A program made the position numbers and the translations under genes. Below, piece by piece: positions 23,251 to 25,407 of a stretch of DNA of 25,407 nucleotides (the stretch's first letter is position 1; every line of letters starts with the position of its first letter). Source of the DNA: a virus; the IMG/VR virus record IMGVR_UViG_3300034071_000344, positions 1 through 25,407 of that record, one strand, 5' to 3'. The notes beneath the pieces are model-generated. The model had not been told where the DNA came from. It searched no databases and saw nothing but the letters and a program-made list of their open reading frames with translations.

Positions 23251-23384
23251 CCATAACGGAATTGGGCTAAACGCAGTAGGATGACAGCAGCACAGCAGAT
23301 AAGATGGAAGCAACAGACGGTAAATGTGCATTACCCTATGTTCATAGCAGGACACTCCCTATTGCGTTTTAGCCTATGTTATAT
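23251..23384 (+). repeat. attC-like imperfect palindrome A
   Basis: Outer boxes CCATAAC (23251-23257) and GTTATAT (23378-23384) pair over ATAAC/GTTAT. Inside, after unpaired spacers (7 and 3 bases), GGCTAAACGCAGTAGG (23265-23280) pairs with CCTATTGCGTTTTAGCC (23358-23374): 16 pairs, one bulged T (23367) and one G-U. The 77-base loop has its own small hairpins at 23319-23335 and 23336-23347. Total 134 bp, within the known attC range. It follows an ORF stop in the same orientation, as integron cassette recombination sites do. Confidence 0.55.
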
Positions 23385-23454
23385 GAAGTGCCGACTTATT
23401 TAGCACAAAACTTGAATTGAAACGATAAACAGAAAAACAAAAACAAAAAAAGCG

Positions 23455-23598
23455 ATGGAAGAATATAAAAAAATACCTAATAAAAAGGTTTCAGATTTTG
23501 GGAAAAGATTGAGAGATAAATCCAAAATAGAAGACCGTGAGTTTATAAAAAAACAACAAATATCTTTAATTAAAGCAAAAAAAATAATAGTAAGATGA
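23455..23598 (+). CDS. Small basic hypothetical protein (47 aa)
   Basis: A 47-codon frame from ATG 23455 to TGA 23596-23598. The product is extremely Lys-rich (MEEYKKIPNKKVSDFGKRLR, then IKKQQISLIKAKKIIVR) and helical, with no recognised family. The stop overlaps the next start as ATGA, so the two are likely translated together. It is the first gene after attC-like site A, 70 bases beyond its right box. Confidence 0.5.
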   Translation: MEEYKKIPNKKVSDFGKRLRDKSKIEDREFIKKQQISLIKAKKIIVR

Positions 23599-23921
23599 AA
23601 ACAGCAGTAGATTGGTTAATTGAACAATTAACTCCTTCAATATCGTTGCAACAAAAACATATTGATAAATTAAAAGAAAAAGCAAAAGAAATAGAACAGT
23701 TACAATTTAATAAAATGACAGAGGCATTTATAAAAAACAGAGAACAAACAAGACCATTAGTATTTGAAAATGGTTTTTTTGCTGGATTTGAATATGCTTT
23801 AAAAAGTTCAGAAGATTATTACGAGAAACTTGAAAAAACAAAATTTGCAGATGATGACTTCACAAAAGATTACCTGCAAGAAAAAAGTAATGAAATTTAT
23901 AATGAAAAATTTAACAAATAA
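23595..23921 (+). CDS. Hypothetical helical protein (108 aa)
   Basis: The 108-residue protein starts MKTAVDWLIEQLTPSISLQQ and continues with Lys/Glu-rich helices (HIDKLKEKAKEIEQLQFNKM), an aromatic turn (FENGFFAGFEYALKSSEDYY) and a charged end. The opening T-A-V-x-W-L-x-x-Q-L plus a KAKEIE helix occurs in many short Bacteroidota phage proteins of unknown function. It is coupled upstream through ATGA and followed by another hypothetical gene after 5 bases; all lie between attC-like sites A and B. Confidence 0.68.
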   Translation: MKTAVDWLIEQLTPSISLQQKHIDKLKEKAKEIEQLQFNKMTEAFIKNREQTRPLVFENGFFAGFEYALKSSEDYYEKLEKTKFADDDFTKDYLQEKSNEIYNEKFNK

Positions 23922-23926
23922 ATAAA

Positions 23927-24223
23927 ATGGCAGACGAAAGAGATTTAAAACACTTTGCTGAAATAGCAAACGAAAACAAACCAAAATTCAAGTTTGAAAA
24001 TTCAATGCAACTTGCTTTGGTTTTAGATGTGAAACACAATGAACTGATGAAGTTTTATTGGTATTTAGAAAATCAAATAGTTAAAAGAAGGCATTTGATT
24101 AGATGCTGTTTAGTTGTTACTGATGAGGGAAACGACTTTATAAAAGATATGTCAGATGCTTTTATACTTGCTGCATTTGTTCATTTTGGTAAAAAGAATA
24201 GTTTAACCATAAATGATTTTTAA
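23927..24223 (+). CDS. Hypothetical protein (98 aa)
   Basis: Unrecognised 98-residue protein with a charged N-terminus (ADERDLKHFAEIANENKPKF), a helix LALVLDVKHNELMKFYWYLE, two adjacent Cys residues in RHLIRCCLVVTDEGNDF, and an amphipathic C-terminal helix (DMSDAFILAAFVHFGKKN). No catalytic motif. It ends the three-gene run between attC-like sites A and B and is followed at once by a terminator-like hairpin. Confidence 0.62.
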   Translation: MADERDLKHFAEIANENKPKFKFENSMQLALVLDVKHNELMKFYWYLENQIVKRRHLIRCCLVVTDEGNDFIKDMSDAFILAAFVHFGKKNSLTINDF

Positions 24224-24250
24224 AAGTGCGGTGGCTTTTTTCTTTTTGTT
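24222..24250 (+). terminator. Terminator-like hairpin after the three-gene run
   Basis: AAAAGT (24222-24227) pairs with GCTTTT (24234-24239, ending in a longer T-run) around a GC-rich 6-base loop, and the following bases to 24250 are mostly T. It begins at the stop codon of the 98-residue gene. Short A/U-rich stems with a GC core are common for Bacteroidota terminators. Confidence 0.55.
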
Positions 24251-24295
24251 TTTCCTTCACGGAACTTCAATTGGAAACAGTCAGCAAGGCATTTC

Positions 24296-24388
24296 ATATA
24301 ACGGTTGGGTATATGTGAAGTACCGTAACACAAAACTTAAATAATTAGTAGAAACTTTATGAGGTATTTCACATATACCTTGTTATAT
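24296..24388 (+). repeat. attC-like imperfect palindrome B
   Basis: ATATAAC (24296-24302) and GTTATAT (24382-24388) are perfectly complementary outer boxes. After unpaired spacers (5 and 3 bases), GGTATATGTGAAGTACC (24308-24324) pairs with GGTATTTCACATATACC (24363-24379) over 17 positions with a single G-U. The loop is 38 bases. At 93 bp with box-spacer-stem-loop order, this is the cleanest of the three attC-like sites. It shares ATAACGG and a following TGGG with site A. Confidence 0.58.
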
Positions 24389-24390
24389 TT

Positions 24391-24482
24391 AGTTAGTGTG
24401 ATTGATGTAAAACAAAGGGCAGGGCACAAAGATACTGAACATCGGGAGAGGTCGAGGAACTTCCATCATCAACACACTAATT
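24391..24482 (+). other. Long hairpin in an ORF-less stretch, possible structured RNA
   Basis: TTAGTGTG (24393-24400) plus TTGATG (24402-24407) pair with CATCAA (24467-24472) plus CACACTAA (24473-24480): 14 pairs with one bulged A, extendable by two pairs outside. The interior (about 59 bases) is richer in G than its surroundings and can form a smaller stem GAGGT/ACTTC (about 24448-24463). No ORF fits. It fills the space between attC-like sites B and C. It could be a non-coding RNA, a further recombination site or a folded remnant. Confidence 0.45.
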
Positions 24483-24484
24483 GA

Positions 24485-24614
24485 ATATAACGGATGGTGC
24501 TTTGCGAAGGCGGGGCTTAGAAAAACAAATGTTGAATTAACCACAAAAGATAATTAGATGCAGAAAGTTGAAAATATAGACGAAACCCCCGCTTTTGCCA
24601 AACCCGTGTTACAG
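24485..24614 (+). repeat. attC-like imperfect palindrome C, overlapping the methyltransferase start
   Basis: Left box ATATAAC (24485-24491) followed by GG; right box GTTACAG (24608-24614), pairing over TAAC/GTTA. The inner arms TTTGCGAAGGCGGGG (24501-24515) and CCCCGCTTTTGCCAAA (24587-24602) form 15 pairs with one bulged C and two G-U. Loop 71 bases. The GC-rich arms stand out in AT-rich DNA. The right arm doubles as coding sequence for the predicted methyltransferase N-terminus. Confidence 0.52.
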
Positions 24615-25280
24615 GCAGTACGGGTTTTAAACCTATACGCTTGTCTTGGTGGTAATCGTTACAAGTGGGATGAAGTGGCAAATATTGAAGTAACCGCAAT
24701 AGAACTTGACCCCGAATTGGCACGAATGTATAAAGAGAGATTTCCAAATGATACGGTTATAGTTGCTGATGCTCACGAATACTTGCTTAACAACTATATG
24801 AATTTTGATTTTATCTGGAGTTCGCCACCTTGCCCATCACATAGTAGAATAAGATTTGGACAAGCTAATAGTGAAAGAGAAAATTACAACCCAATTTATC
24901 CCGATATGACATTGTATCAAGAAATCATTTTTTTAGACAATTACTATAAAGGGAAATATGTAGTTGAAAACGTGATACCATTTTATGAGCCATTGATACC
25001 AGCAAAAAAACGAGGAAGACATTTATACTGGTGTAATTTTAATTTACCAAATGAATTGAATGGCAGACCACAACCAAAAGGATTTATTGAAACAGGAAGT
25101 AAACCTAATGAGATATTTCACGAAATAGATTTGAGTAGTTATAAAGGCGAACAAAGGAAAGATAAAATTGCTTGTAACCTTGTTGATTACGAAGTCGGGA
25201 AAACAATATTTGCAACAGCTATGGGCGTAATACTAAAATCTAATGTTAAACAAAATTCTCTATTCGGAGATGGATGGTAG
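24558..25280 (+). CDS. DNA cytosine-5 methyltransferase
   Basis: The 240-residue protein has the order of C5 DNA methyltransferase motifs. Motif I is LNLYACLGGNR (residues 24-34), with Glu49 and Asp51 (IELDPE) in motif II. Motif IV is SSPPCPSHS (88-96) with catalytic Cys92. Motif VI is ENV (137-139), and RGRHLYW (about 152-158) resembles motif VIII. It would transfer a methyl group to C5 of cytosine, probably to shield phage DNA from restriction; no partner nuclease is seen. It is short, leaving little room for a target domain. Residues 1-16 come from the arm of attC-like site C. GTG 24606 (residue 17) is an alternative start that keeps all motifs. Confidence 0.88.
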   Translation: MQKVENIDETPAFAKPVLQAVRVLNLYACLGGNRYKWDEVANIEVTAIELDPELARMYKERFPNDTVIVADAHEYLLNNYMNFDFIWSSPPCPSHSRIRFGQANSERENYNPIYPDMTLYQEIIFLDNYYKGKYVVENVIPFYEPLIPAKKRGRHLYWCNFNLPNELNGRPQPKGFIETGSKPNEIFHEIDLSSYKGEQRKDKIACNLVDYEVGKTIFATAMGVILKSNVKQNSLFGDGW

Positions 25281-25293
25281 TATTGCCTATAAC
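25281..25293 (+). repeat. Lone left box of an attC-like site after the methyltransferase
   Basis: TATTGCCTATAAC at 25281-25293 matches TATTGCCCATAAC at 23245-23257, the left end of site A, at 12 of 13 positions. Both follow an ORF stop within a few bases. No matching inner arm or right box was found downstream, so this looks like a truncated or degenerate site. Confidence 0.4.
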
Positions 25294-25337
25294 TAATCTG
25301 TAAGAGAGATAAAACTAAATATTAAACTTTTAAAAAT

Positions 25338-25407
25338 ATGCAAGTTACAATTAATTATAATTTGAAATGGCAGCTAAATACAGCCCCGAATTATCAATTT
25401 ACGGACA
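25338..25407 (+). CDS. Phage hypothetical protein, N-terminal part (partial)
   Basis: A frame opens at ATG 25338 after an A-rich leader and runs off the end of the window with 23 complete codons. It reads MQVTINYNLKWQLNTAPNYQ and then F-T-D. The NYxLKWQ...APNYxFT opening resembles the first residues of small phage or mobile-element proteins in early regions of Bacteroidota phages, whose function I cannot name. It marks the return to phage-like coding after the cassette-like block. Confidence 0.55.
   Translation, partial: MQVTINYNLKWQLNTAPNYQFTD

Noticed and set aside
24393-24480. Fourth hairpin as a further attC site
   Set aside because: It has a good stem but lacks paired AAC/GTT outer boxes and box-stem spacers, so it is listed as a structured element only.
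23251-24614. The palindromes as copies of one MITE or REP-type repeat
   Set aside because: Apart from ATAACGG and TGG the inner arms differ completely between sites while the fold is kept, which does not fit recent copies of a single element. Very old copies cannot be excluded.
1-25407. CRISPR array, tRNA, integrase or IS transposase
   Set aside because: No regularly spaced repeats, cloverleaf sequences, or recombinase or transposase motifs were seen on either strand.

Overview
The window is a block of a double-stranded DNA tailed phage or prophage with an HK97-type head and a long non-contractile (siphovirus) tail. All supported genes are on the + strand. The host is most likely a member of the Bacteroidota (Flavobacteriia, Cytophagia or Chitinophagia). 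The DNA is AT-rich, clear Shine-Dalgarno sequences are scarce while A-rich stretches precede start codons, and TAnnTTTG (-7) boxes of Bacteroidota type stand before the terminase, before the tail-fibre block and at the end of the lysis block. No integrase, tRNA, rRNA, CRISPR array or insertion sequence was seen, so free phage and prophage cannot be told apart from this window.

Layout. 1-845: end of a helix-turn-helix protein and four very small unknown genes. 841-3210: promoter, P27-type small terminase, large terminase and a small unknown gene. 3267-6564: portal, prohead protease and HK97-fold major capsid protein, followed by a hairpin. 6625-8974: connector, head-closure, HK97 gp10-like and tail-completion proteins plus two small unknown genes. 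8987-14767: tail tube, tail assembly chaperone with a -1 frameshift extension, tape measure and a large tail-tip protein. 14767-15048: HNH endonuclease. 15090-19124: receptor-binding and fibre region. 19124-20967: lysis block with three small membrane proteins, a putative endolysin and a spanin-like protein, closed by a strong terminator at about 21036. 21043-23242: early or accessory genes (DUF3310, metallophosphoesterase, small unknowns).

The most unusual part is 23246-25293. Three long imperfect palindromes (23251-23384, 24296-24388, 24485-24614) have the architecture of integron attC sites: outer AAC/GTT boxes, unpaired spacers, a 15-17 bp inner stem with bulged or wobble positions, and a variable loop. 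They share ATAACGG at the left end. Between and after them are three small ORFs, a 226-bp stretch with no ORF but with a fourth hairpin, and a C5-type DNA methyltransferase whose predicted N-terminus is encoded by an arm of the third palindrome. A lone left box (25281-25293) follows the methyltransferase, and phage-like coding resumes at 25338. The simplest reading is a small array of mobile gene cassettes carried in a phage accessory region. This is an inference from structure; no integron integrase is visible.

The genes form the usual late programme. Terminase and portal package DNA, the protease and capsid build the head, connector proteins join the tail, the chaperone pair and tape measure build the tail tube, tip and fibres bind the host, and the holin-like, endolysin and spanin-like genes release progeny. 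Most neighbours overlap as ATGA or TAATG, so translational coupling is likely throughout.
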